Shown: piece by piece, positions 50,427 to 58,376 of the stretch | Position numbering within the stretch: the stretch's first letter is position 1 | Layout: each line of letters opens with the position of its first letter | NCBI RefSeq assembly: GCF_001494635.1 | Contig: NZ_LOJF01000001.1 | Coordinates: 682,001 to 746,000, forward strand | Direction of reading: 5' to 3' | Length of the DNA stretch: 64,000 nt | Source of the DNA: Tractidigestivibacter scatoligenes | GTDB taxonomy: Bacteria > Actinomycetota > Coriobacteriia > Coriobacteriales > Atopobiaceae | Notes under the pieces: generated by a model | The model's input: the letters and a program-made list of their open reading frames with translations, nothing else | What the model was told of the DNA's origin: nothing | The model's database searches: none | Translations under genes and position numbers: made by a program

Positions 50427-51718
50427 TGAGCGAGAGGAAGAGGTACAAGATTCATCTGGATCCTCAGCTCATCGAGGACTTCAGCGAGGCCATCGACGCC
50501 CAGGAGCACATTACCGAGCAGGTCTCATTCGTCGAGAAGGCATTTGCTAAGAAGAAATACCGGGGCGTGCCCGCATGGGACTGCATCTGCGCATGTGTGC
50601 ATCGCATCCGCGACACCGTTGAGTATTTGAACGATCAGACTCTTGGTGAGCAAAATTATCGCAGCGCCTTCGACTTCATCAACTTCATCAACAACACGTC
50701 TGTGGTGCTCGACAGCGTCGACATGCTGGCTCGTATCTTCGGCGTCGATTTAACTGTAGAGGATGCCAGGACGGAAGCGTTCCACCAGCTGGGAGATAAC
50801 GGCAAAGGCACCGACAAGAAGTACTTTGAGTTCCTGCGCTCACTCTGCGCGGTGCATCCCATGGAGACAAACCGTTATAAGGGGATGTATCACGAGACGG
50901 ATATCGTCACATGCCCCTATCTCACATGGGTGGGCGGAACGTTCCTCGAAGACCATTGGCATTGCGATTTGCACGGGCATGCCTTCGTAAACGAGTCGAA
51001 CAGCTGGGGTGAGGACGTCTGCGTGCACATGGACCAGGTGTTCGCCCACATCAAGTACCGCTACAGCCTGCTCAGAAAGATTGGGGCGGCTCTAGAGCGA
51101 TACCAGGAGAGAAGGATTGAAGAATATCGCAATACGCCGGTTCCGGGTTGCGGTGCGGACGAGTCGGAAATCGACTACATAGAACGCCTCAAGAACGTTG
51201 AAATCGAGCGCTTTGGGTCGAACAACGACTTTGTTTACGACTTTGCCGAGAGGGTCATGGCATTCGAGCCGACGAATGCCGGCAACAGGGCTGCGTCTGA
51301 GCGATACAAGAACGCGTGGAGATTTGCCCTGGGGCTTCAGCTGAACGTTCTGCGCGACATGGATCGGAACGGCGTGGGGCATGCGGGAGTTGCGGACAAC
51401 GATACGGACTGGATTCTGTTCGAGCACCTCATATACGCCGACTGCACATGCGACGAGCTCGACGGATATGACTATCAACTCGAGAAGCTTGGCTATCTCG
51501 CGGGGCACAGCGGACCGAGCGATGCAGCGTGGGGTCGTCTGAAGCTTCGCGAGCTCGAGCCCGTGTTCCGCAGGTACGTCTCGATGGACCTGGACAATGA
51601 CAGCGACGAGGAGTTGTACATGCTTTCCCGCATAGCGCTGTATGAGATCGCGCTCCGACATGATTGCGAAGTGAACAGGGCTATTCCATACAGCCCGGAA
51701 TACCGGGAAGTTTCTTAG
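50426..51718 (+). CDS. Unknown protein with HEPN RNxxxH motif between hsdS and hsdR
   Basis: A 430-residue, mostly helical cytoplasmic protein, not recognised as a known family. Visible parts: an N-terminal segment (YKIHLDPQLIEDFSEAIDAQ), WDCICACVHRIRDTVEYLND with a helix FDFINFINNTSVVLDSVDML, a His/Cys/Trp-rich middle (LEDHWHCDLHGHAF), and at 310-322 DMDRNGVGHAGVA, an exact R-N-x3-H (R314, H319). It overlaps hsdS by one base (TGATG) and precedes hsdR by 14 bp, so it is part of the operon. PrrC is a known HEPN anticodon nuclease in this operon slot, but no ATPase domain is seen here. Confidence 0.65.
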   Translation: MSERKRYKIHLDPQLIEDFSEAIDAQEHITEQVSFVEKAFAKKKYRGVPAWDCICACVHRIRDTVEYLNDQTLGEQNYRSAFDFINFINNTSVVLDSVDMLARIFGVDLTVEDARTEAFHQLGDNGKGTDKKYFEFLRSLCAVHPMETNRYKGMYHETDIVTCPYLTWVGGTFLEDHWHCDLHGHAFVNESNSWGEDVCVHMDQVFAHIKYRYSLLRKIGAALERYQERRIEEYRNTPVPGCGADESEIDYIERLKNVEIERFGSNNDFVYDFAERVMAFEPTNAGNRAASERYKNAWRFALGLQLNVLRDMDRNGVGHAGVADNDTDWILFEHLIYADCTCDELDGYDYQLEKLGYLAGHSGPSDAAWGRLKLRELEPVFRRYVSMDLDNDSDEELYMLSRIALYEIALRHDCEVNRAIPYSPEYREVS

Positions 51719-51732
51719 GGGTGTGGTGACGC

Positions 51733-54700
51733 ATGGCCGGCAGGTACTCAGAAGAAGAGGCGGTACAGAAGCCCGCGGGTGAGAGGCTTAAGAGGCTCGG
51801 CTGGGAGCTTATCTACGCCTACGACGACGAGCGCGTCGGCGAGCAGAGCACGATGGGTCGCAGCTCCTACAGCGAGGTGGTGCTGCGCCCGCAGCTCGAG
51901 TACGCGCTGATAGAGCTCAACGAGTGGCTGGACGAGAACCGGTGCGCGGAGGCCATAGACACGCTCATGGGTACCCTCAGCACCGACTCGCTCCTTCAGA
52001 CCAACGAGAAGAAGTACCGGATGCTGCGCGACGGCATCCCCGTGGAGATGCCACGCGAGGACGGCACCACTTACATCGAGTACGCGCAGGTCTTCGACTT
52101 CGACCATCCCGAGGCAAACCGCTTCATGGCCGTCGAGGAGATGTGGGTCTACAGCGCCGACGGCGTGTACCACAGGCGCCCCGACCTCATGGGCTTCGTC
52201 AATGGCATCCCCCTCCTGTTCGTGGAGTTCAAGCGGCACGACAGGGATGTGCGGCGCGCCTACGAGGACAACTACTCCGACTACCAGGACACCATCCCGC
52301 AGCTCTTCTACTTTAACGCCTTCGCCATGCTCTCCAACGGGCTCGAGGCGAGGGTGGGCACGCTGGGGTCCAAGTACGAGTTCTTCGGCGAGTGGAAGCG
52401 CCTGGCGGAGGGCGAGCCCGGCGCCGTCGACCTCGACACGATGCTCCTGGGCATGTGCAACAAGGCCGCGTTCATGGACCTCTTCGAGAACTTCATCCTC
52501 TTCGACCACTCGGGGCCCAAGACCGCCAAGATTCTGGCGCGCAACCACCAGTACCTGGGGGTCAACCAGGCCATAGAGTCGTACCGCCAGCGCGAGCTGC
52601 GCGACGGGAAACTCGGCGTGTTCTGGCACACGCAGGGCTCTGGCAAGAGCTACTCGATGGTGTTCTTCGCGCAGAAGGTGAGGCGCAAGTTCGAGGGCTC
52701 GCCAACCTTTGTCGTTGTTACCGACAGAGACGAACTCGACAAGCAGATAGCGGGTACCTTCGCCGGATGTGGGCTCCTTTCGGGCACGGACGCCTCGGCT
52801 TACATCGCCACGAGCGGCGAGGACCTACGCCGCCGGCTCAAGGGCAACCCGAGCTTCGTGTTCACGCTCATCCAGAAGTTCAACGACCCGGCCGCGGAGC
52901 CCATCGAGCCCGACTACGACATCGTCATCCTCTCGGACGAGGCGCACCGGACCAACAACGGCAAGTTTGCTGCAAACATGGTCCGCATGCTGCCGACTGC
53001 GTCGCGCCTAGGCTTCACGGGAACCCCGCTCTTCTCCTACGACAACATCACAGAGCGCACGTTCGGCGGGTACGTTTCCGTGTACGACTTCGCAACGGCG
53101 GTCGAGGACGGTGCGACTGTGCCGCTTTTCTACGAGAACCGCAGCGACCTGCTCGACATCGAGAACCCTGAGATGAACGACGAGCTCGCCGAGGCTGTGG
53201 AGGCCGCGGACGTCGACGAAGACCAGCGGGAGAAGCTGGAGCACGACCTCTCGCGCGAGTATCACGTGATCACCTCCGAGAAGCGCCTCGACAGAATCGC
53301 CCGCGACTTCGTGAAGCATTACTCGGGAATCTGGGAGTGCGGCAAGGCCATGTTCATTAGTGTGGACAAGGTCACCGCTGCACGCATGCACGTCCTGGTG
53401 CAGAAGTACTGGGCTGAGGAAATAGAGGAGCAGGAGCGTGCCCTGAGGAGGGACAGCCAGCAAGAGGCTCAGGAACGACGACGCAAGATTGAGTGGATGC
53501 GCGATACCGAGATGTGTCTCGTGATAAGCGAGGAACAGAACGAGGTTTCCACCTTCGCGAAGTGGGGGATTGACATTAGACCACACCGCAAGAAGATGAA
53601 GGACCGCGAGCTCGACAAGGAGTTCCGCGACCCCGACAACCCGTTCAGGGTCGTCTTCGTGTGCGCAATGTGGCTCACGGGCTTCGATGTGAAGCCGCTG
53701 GGGGTCATGTACTTCGACAAACCCATGAAGGCCCACACGCTCATGCAGGCCATCGCCCGCGCCAACCGCGTGTCCGAGGGCAAGAGCAATGGCCTCATCG
53801 TCGACTACATAGGCGTCGTGAAGGCCCTGAGGAAGGCACTCGCAGACTACACGCGCGACCCGGCGCAGGGCGCGGGCAGCGACCCCGTGATGGACAAGGA
53901 CGAGCTCGTGGAGAGGATAATGGCCCTCCTTTCGGAGATCGAGGCGTTCCTTGCCGAGAGGGGCTTCAACCTGTCTGGCCTGCTCTCCGCAGACGACTTC
54001 GACAGGCTCGCCAAGGTGAAGGACGGTGCCGACGCCGTGGCTGGGAATGATGAGGCGCGCAAGCGTTTTGGCATCATGGCCCGCGAGCTATTCAGGATGT
54101 TCAAGTTCGTCGAGCGCGGCGACGTGGGTCGGGATGACTGGGCGCGCCGGGATGCAATCGATGCCATCTACAGGCAGCTTACCAAGCGTCGCGACACTGC
54201 CGACACGACGGATATCATGGTCAGCCTGCAGCAGATCATCGACGAGCATATCTCAGTGAAAAAGTCCGACGACGACAGGGACAGGCGCTTCGACATCTCC
54301 AAGATTGACTTCGACCTGCTGCACAATGAGTTCTCCAAGGTCAAGCAGAAAAACCTGCTCGTGGGTGATCTTAGAGGCGTTATCGAGGAGAGGCTTATCA
54401 AGGCGCTCAAGGTGAACCCTATGAGGTCTGATTTCTACAATCGCTACCAGACGATTATCGAGGAATACAACAGAGAGCAAGACCGCGCATCTATCGAGGC
54501 GACTTTCGAGAAGCTTATGAAGCTCTCGGAGGACCTGGACGATGAGCAGAGGCGGTACGTGCGGGAGGGCTTCTCCGACGAGCGGCAGCTTGCCGTGTTC
54601 GACATGCTCTACAAGGACTCGCTCACCAAGGCCGAGATAGTCCAGGTGAAGGAGCTTGCGCGGGATCTCGTGGACAAGATTCAGGAAAGCCTCGCCAGCA

Positions 54701-54855
54701 TGACCCACTGGACCGAGAAGCCCGAGACGCGCGCCGAGGTGGACACACTGATCCGCAACGAGCTGTACAAGCAGCTACCTGCCAGCTATCCGGATGATTC
54801 AATACAGACGTACAGGTCGGAGATTTACGAGTATTTCTACTCGCGTGCAGCGTAA
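51733..54855 (+). CDS. hsdR: Type I restriction endonuclease HsdR (system 2)
   Basis: A 1040-residue motor-nuclease. Nuclease core DLMGFVNGIPLLFVEFKRHD (PD-ExK: Asp then E-F-K), Walker A FWHTQGSGKSYSMVFFAQKV, DEAH in VILSDEAHRTNNGKFA, GFTGTPLFS, and the C-terminal helicase part FVCAMWLTGFDVKPLG with QAIARANRVSEGKSNGLIVD. It is related only distantly to HsdR of system 1. Full length, so restriction-capable if a functional methylase complex exists. ATG at 51733 follows GGGGTGTGG. Confidence 0.9.
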   Translation: MAGRYSEEEAVQKPAGERLKRLGWELIYAYDDERVGEQSTMGRSSYSEVVLRPQLEYALIELNEWLDENRCAEAIDTLMGTLSTDSLLQTNEKKYRMLRDGIPVEMPREDGTTYIEYAQVFDFDHPEANRFMAVEEMWVYSADGVYHRRPDLMGFVNGIPLLFVEFKRHDRDVRRAYEDNYSDYQDTIPQLFYFNAFAMLSNGLEARVGTLGSKYEFFGEWKRLAEGEPGAVDLDTMLLGMCNKAAFMDLFENFILFDHSGPKTAKILARNHQYLGVNQAIESYRQRELRDGKLGVFWHTQGSGKSYSMVFFAQKVRRKFEGSPTFVVVTDRDELDKQIAGTFAGCGLLSGTDASAYIATSGEDLRRRLKGNPSFVFTLIQKFNDPAAEPIEPDYDIVILSDEAHRTNNGKFAANMVRMLPTASRLGFTGTPLFSYDNITERTFGGYVSVYDFATAVEDGATVPLFYENRSDLLDIENPEMNDELAEAVEAADVDEDQREKLEHDLSREYHVITSEKRLDRIARDFVKHYSGIWECGKAMFISVDKVTAARMHVLVQKYWAEEIEEQERALRRDSQQEAQERRRKIEWMRDTEMCLVISEEQNEVSTFAKWGIDIRPHRKKMKDRELDKEFRDPDNPFRVVFVCAMWLTGFDVKPLGVMYFDKPMKAHTLMQAIARANRVSEGKSNGLIVDYIGVVKALRKALADYTRDPAQGAGSDPVMDKDELVERIMALLSEIEAFLAERGFNLSGLLSADDFDRLAKVKDGADAVAGNDEARKRFGIMARELFRMFKFVERGDVGRDDWARRDAIDAIYRQLTKRRDTADTTDIMVSLQQIIDEHISVKKSDDDRDRRFDISKIDFDLLHNEFSKVKQKNLLVGDLRGVIEERLIKALKVNPMRSDFYNRYQTIIEEYNREQDRASIEATFEKLMKLSEDLDDEQRRYVREGFSDERQLAVFDMLYKDSLTKAEIVQVKELARDLVDKIQESLASMTHWTEKPETRAEVDTLIRNELYKQLPASYPDDSIQTYRSEIYEYFYSRAA

Positions 54856-54965
54856 GAGTACTGCGCAATCATCGTGAAGACATTTCGATGTCTGTTTTGA
54901 AAGGATCGGCTTGAAGAAAAAAGATGCCTGGGAAGCAACGAATGATGTGGTTGGCGTCTTTGAGA

Positions 54966-55213
54966 TACCGCGTTGACCTCCCCTCCGAATCTTGCGATGC
55001 GTGGCGCGCTGGGCCGACAACGTGCTGATGGAGAGGTGGTCCGGGACGCTCAAGAGCGAGCGCCTCAGGAACGCGGAGTACGAGACGCCGGCGCAGCTCG
55101 AGGGCATGATCCGGGGGTTCGTAGGCGAATACAACACGACGAGGCCCCACCAGTCGCTGGGCTACGCGACCCCGTCAACGTGGTACTCCGGCGGCATAGC
55201 GGAGGTCGCGTAG
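54966..55213 (+). pseudogene. IS3-family transposase remnant (OrfB C-terminus)
   Basis: About 75 codons matching the end of an IS3-type DDE transposase: RWADNVLMERWSGTLKSERL, carrying the last catalytic Glu region, and FVGEYNTTRPHQSLGYATPS, the conserved terminal motif. The upstream Asp-Asp part and the inverted repeats are missing. Marks a former insertion at the end of the R-M locus. The 54,856-54,965 and 55,214-55,304 gaps hold nothing further. Confidence 0.7.
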
Positions 55214-55304
55214 GCTAGGATGCAAGGGTAACAAAGGACAGAGATTCGGAAGAGCGAGGGTCCGCCTGTCTCAAAATCTCTGCCACTTTACTCGGATATA
55301 GCCG

Positions 55305-55892
55305 ATGCCATACGCGGGCAGAACGGGCCTCTACCAGCCCGGCGACACGGCAGCCGCGATACTGGCGCCCGAGTGGGACGTGGGCTACAAGATTCGGGCG
55401 CTGCTGCTAGACGACGGCACGCTGGAGATCAACTACTACGAGTGGCGGACCTCCGTAACCGACGGGCGTATCGTGCAGGTCTTCGAGATCGACCCGGCGG
55501 GCTACTCCTCCGCGAGCGCGAGATCCTACGACTCCATCAAGCTGCTGGTGAAGAAGGTCTACATCGACTCGACCATCGCCGGATTGGTAATCTAGAACTG
55601 CAGCTACTGGTTCAACGCGTTCGCAAACTGCACCGAGGTGCGGGGTTTCGAGAACCTGTCCGGCATGGCGAGTGCCGACCAGATGTTCTCCATCTGCTTT
55701 TCTCTGGAGACGATTTATGCCGACTCGACCTGGACGCTTCCTTCGAGCGGCCTCACGGGATCTCAGTGCTTCTACTCGTGCTCCACGTCACTTGTGAGCG
55801 GAAACGGCACCGTGTGGGCCACCAACAAGACGGCGTACACGTACTTCCGCATCGACACGGCCAGCACGCCAGGGTACATCACGATAGCATAG
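55305..55892 (+). pseudogene. BspA/DUF285-like surface protein fragment with internal stop
   Basis: One frame runs from 55305 to 55892 with a TAG at 55593-55595. After the stop, WFNAFANCTEVRGFENLSGM and SADQMFSICFSLETIYADST match the MF-x2-C-x2-L pattern of BspA-like leucine-rich repeats, and it ends GSQCFYSCSTSLV and PGYITIA. The first part is an N-terminal segment (YKIRALLLDDGTLEINYYEW). No signal peptide or anchor is left. A fragment of an adhesin-like gene. Confidence 0.6.
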
Positions 55893-55911
55893 GACGACGA
55901 TTGGACGCGAA

Positions 55912-55947
55912 TAGGACATGTCCTAACCTGATGGACTATTGTCCCAT
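55912..55947. promoter_or_regulatory. Operator-like repeat downstream of the AlbA_2 gene
   Basis: TAGGACATGTCCTA (perfect 14-bp palindrome, 55912-55925) followed by ATGGACTATTGTCCCAT (55931-55947) and CATGTC. It repeats in the same orientation, with few changes, the operator at 57748-57785 on the other side of the gene. Confidence 0.6.
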
Positions 55948-55955
55948 CATGTCTA

Positions 55956-57698
55956 TCAGTGTCCTATTCTCTCCCAGCCCTTTTCCGTAATCTCGTAGTG
56001 GGCACCTCCGCCTCGACCAACAAGCACGAGACTGCCATCCTCGACGAGCTTGACCAGGGTCCTGTACGCTTGCTTCCGGTGCAGGTGCAGTAGATTCTCC
56101 ACGTCGCGCGTCGCGACAGACCCGCCTTGCCTCTCGGCCAGCTTCATGATGAGCTCCGGATAGCGGATTTTGTCTATGTCGGACTGCCGAACGTATCCGG
56201 CCTCCTTGCCCGATTGCGAGTAAACCTTTCCGCTGAGCATGTACGAGCGTGCGGTCGAGCTCCCGCGAGCCTCGACGAGCCCGGCCTCGAGCAGCGCTTC
56301 CACCGTCGCACGCGCCGCCGCATCAGTGACGTGGAGTTGCGCGGACAGGTCTGCGACCGTAAGCCGCCTCTGCTGCTTGAGCGCGTCGAGCACGAGCAGT
56401 GACCTGAGCGACAGCTGCTCGCCGGTCTTCTGCTGCTCTTCGTTGATCATCCGCATGAACAGCTCGTCTGGCGCGCTCCGCGCAATGAAGACGCTTACGT
56501 TAGCCGACGTGCTTCCGGTGTAATCGGGCAGGGGTCTTCCGTAGTACAGGGATCCCTCGAAGATGCGGTCGACACCGCGTCCGGTCTTCTCGGCGAGGCC
56601 AATGCGCTTGAGAGCGTTCATCAGGCACTCGTTTCGCCCGTGGGGCTCGACGGTGAGCAGGTTCTCGATGGTGACCCCTTCGATGAACCCGCCGGGGTTT
56701 GCGATGGTGAGCCCCTCGTCGTCTATGAGCACACGCACGCGCCCCAAGGCGGCATAGTCGCGGTGTCCAAAGGCGTTGACGAGCGCCTCGCGGAAAGCTC
56801 TCCTGTCGAACTCGGGCACCGACTGCCTGAAGAGGCCGTCCTCAAACTCCCGCTCTGGGTTCCAGGGGTCGAGCATCTCGCGCATCTTCTCGATGGTGTA
56901 GAGGAGCGGCTGCTCGAAATCCTGGTTGACGCGCACCTCCGTGCCCGCAAGCACCTGGAAGGTGGCGGCCGAGGTCGGTATGGTGCGGGCTATGACCTCT
57001 GCCCTGCCCGCGAGCAGGATGCCCGTAACCGTCGGTGTGACCTTGCCGTCGGTGAGCGTCGTCATGCGGAGGGCGCTCAGGATCTCCTCGTCGGGTAACT
57101 CCAAAAGCGCCTGGTCACTGTTACGGTTTCGAGCCAGAATATCGCGCAGGCGCTTCAGCTCCTCCGGGCTGAAGTCGTCGATGGTGGTGTCGGGCACCGG
57201 GAATGCAGAGTAGTCGAGTTGGCCCAGCGTGGAGAGCCTGGTGATGATCTCGTAGGGATAGAGGGGGACGCTCTCAGGCGTGCCGTCGGCTTTGAGCCTT
57301 CGGCGCATGATCTTGCCCTCGGAGGACGAGACGATTGCCATCGACCTCGGGACTTCCACGAGCGTCACCTGCTTGCCGGCGTCATCGACGGATCCATCGG
57401 ATGCGAGGAAGAGGGTCGAGACGCGCGCCGGAACGGGCGGCACCGTCTTGTTGGCGATGAGCGCTGCGAGCTGCGTGACGTCGCGATGGTCTTTGTAAAC
57501 CCCCGTGGGCTCGCCGTCATCCTCAACGCCGAGGTATATCTCCCCGCCGTTGGTGTTGCTGAGCGCGACCACCGTGTCCACGAGCTCTCCGTCAGGCAAC
57601 CTACTGGGCTTTAGAGCTCCATTCGGGCTTCTCTTGAACTCGCTTTTGAACTCGACCTCTATGGTCTCCCTGGACGGAATCTCTCGCCGCTTCGGCAT
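55956..57698 (-). CDS. AlbA_2 (Schlafen-like) ATP-binding transcriptional regulator
   Basis: A 580-residue protein. The N-terminal AlbA_2 domain (ETIEVEFKSEFKRS, LVDTVVALSNTNGGEIYLGV) is followed by a GHKL-like ATP-binding region (REALVNAFGHRDYA, IDDEGLTIANPGGFIEGVTI, IGLAEKTGRGVDRI). Two C-terminal winged-helix units are seen (LTVADLSAQLHVTDAAARAT and HRKQAYRTLVKLVEDGSLVL). Such proteins act as DNA-binding regulators or in defence. The TATAAT at 57739-57734 is preceded by a palindrome overlapping the -35 position, suggesting autoregulation. A complete gene in an otherwise decayed element. Confidence 0.8.
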   Translation of the reverse strand: MPKRREIPSRETIEVEFKSEFKRSPNGALKPSRLPDGELVDTVVALSNTNGGEIYLGVEDDGEPTGVYKDHRDVTQLAALIANKTVPPVPARVSTLFLASDGSVDDAGKQVTLVEVPRSMAIVSSSEGKIMRRRLKADGTPESVPLYPYEIITRLSTLGQLDYSAFPVPDTTIDDFSPEELKRLRDILARNRNSDQALLELPDEEILSALRMTTLTDGKVTPTVTGILLAGRAEVIARTIPTSAATFQVLAGTEVRVNQDFEQPLLYTIEKMREMLDPWNPEREFEDGLFRQSVPEFDRRAFREALVNAFGHRDYAALGRVRVLIDDEGLTIANPGGFIEGVTIENLLTVEPHGRNECLMNALKRIGLAEKTGRGVDRIFEGSLYYGRPLPDYTGSTSANVSVFIARSAPDELFMRMINEEQQKTGEQLSLRSLLVLDALKQQRRLTVADLSAQLHVTDAAARATVEALLEAGLVEARGSSTARSYMLSGKVYSQSGKEAGYVRQSDIDKIRYPELIMKLAERQGGSVATRDVENLLHLHRKQAYRTLVKLVEDGSLVLVGRGGGAHYEITEKGWERIGH

Positions 57699-57733
57699 TC
57701 TTCGCCTTTCGATGCGATGGTCATCTTGGACGC

Positions 57734-57785
57734 ATTATAGACCATTGTTAGGACATGTCCTAATAATGATAGGACATTGTCCCAT
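57734..57785 (-). promoter_or_regulatory. Promoter and operator of the AlbA_2 gene
   Basis: Read on the minus strand, a perfect -10 TATAAT (57739-57734) lies 35 bases before the start. The palindrome TTAGGACATGTCCTAA (57748-57763) covers the -35 position, and a second half-similar site, ATAGGACATTGTCCCAT, lies at 57769-57785. This layout suits a self-repressing regulator. Confidence 0.65.
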
Positions 57786-58071
57786 CATGTCCCATCGAAT
57801 GGAAGCCCTCCCGGCCGTTTCGGTCAAAAGGGCTTTCCTTAGCACTCGTCACTGTAGCTAGATGACCTCAAGCTCCCTATACAGTGGGTCGCCTCACCAA
57901 TGAGCGCATCCCACCACCACTCGGGGTTTCGACCCACGACTGGCAGAGCATGTCCAGAAGTGTGTTTGATAGCCTCGGATTTGCGGGTTGGGCGCCTAAA
58001 GATTTCGGGTCTGAGCACGAAAAACTTTCGGGTGTGAGCATGGGCGCGGCGAGTCGCCTCGAGCTTGATGG
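57786..58071. other. Right end of element 2 without a gene
   Basis: No supported gene. Two direct repeats, TTTCGGGTCTGAGCA (58003-58017) and TTTCGGGTGTGAGCA (58026-58040), 23 bp apart, lie 32-69 bp from the third att copy and may be recombinase arm sites for the right end. Confidence 0.5.
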
Positions 58072-58111
58072 GGAAGAGGTCAGAAGTTCAAATCTTCTAA
58101 CGCCCACCATA
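58072..58111 (+). repeat. att site 3 (right end of element 2)
   Basis: Forty bases from GGAAGAGG to CCACCATA, identical to the corresponding part of att sites 1 and 2. The identity with site 2 continues through the tRNA terminator to 58151 with one mismatch (58135). It marks the original chromosomal flank of tRNA-Val. Confidence 0.88.
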
Positions 58112-58118
58112 CACGCAG

Positions 58119-58151
58119 ATCGGAGGCCCTTTTTAGGACCTCCGATTTTTT
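58119..58151 (+). terminator. Original chromosomal tRNA-Val terminator
   Basis: ATCGGAGG / CCTCCGAT stem with T-rich loop and a following run of T. After two insertions it is 48 kb from the tRNA. Confidence 0.7.
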
Positions 58152-58376
58152 ATACAAGCCAAATTGAACACTGATCGTGTGATAAAGCCGCACCGCTCTA
58201 GACGTCGTGCCCGGTCCGTCCACCTGCTCGCCGCAATCGCCTCAAGTCCCGGACGCCTCATACTTTGGGACGACGCGCGTTGCCTGTATGCCGTTGAAAA
58301 TCACCTAAAAGCTTGACGTCTCTAGTCTGCAGAAAGAATCAACCAAGCAGGTAGACCTCCTAGGATTGGAGCGACC

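Larger units (their letters stand above)
44886..58111. mobile_element. Degenerate mobilisable element in tandem (element 2)
   Basis: Lies between the second and third tRNA-Val-derived repeats (44886 and 58072; about 13.2 kb). It contains a broken integrase, a broken relaxase and MobC next to an oriT-like sequence, a fragment of a different tRNA, a type I R-M locus with a damaged hsdM, an IS3 remnant and an AlbA_2-type gene. No secretion genes are present. It appears to be a mosaic cis-mobilisable remnant that could move only with help from element 1 (inference). Confidence 0.8.
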
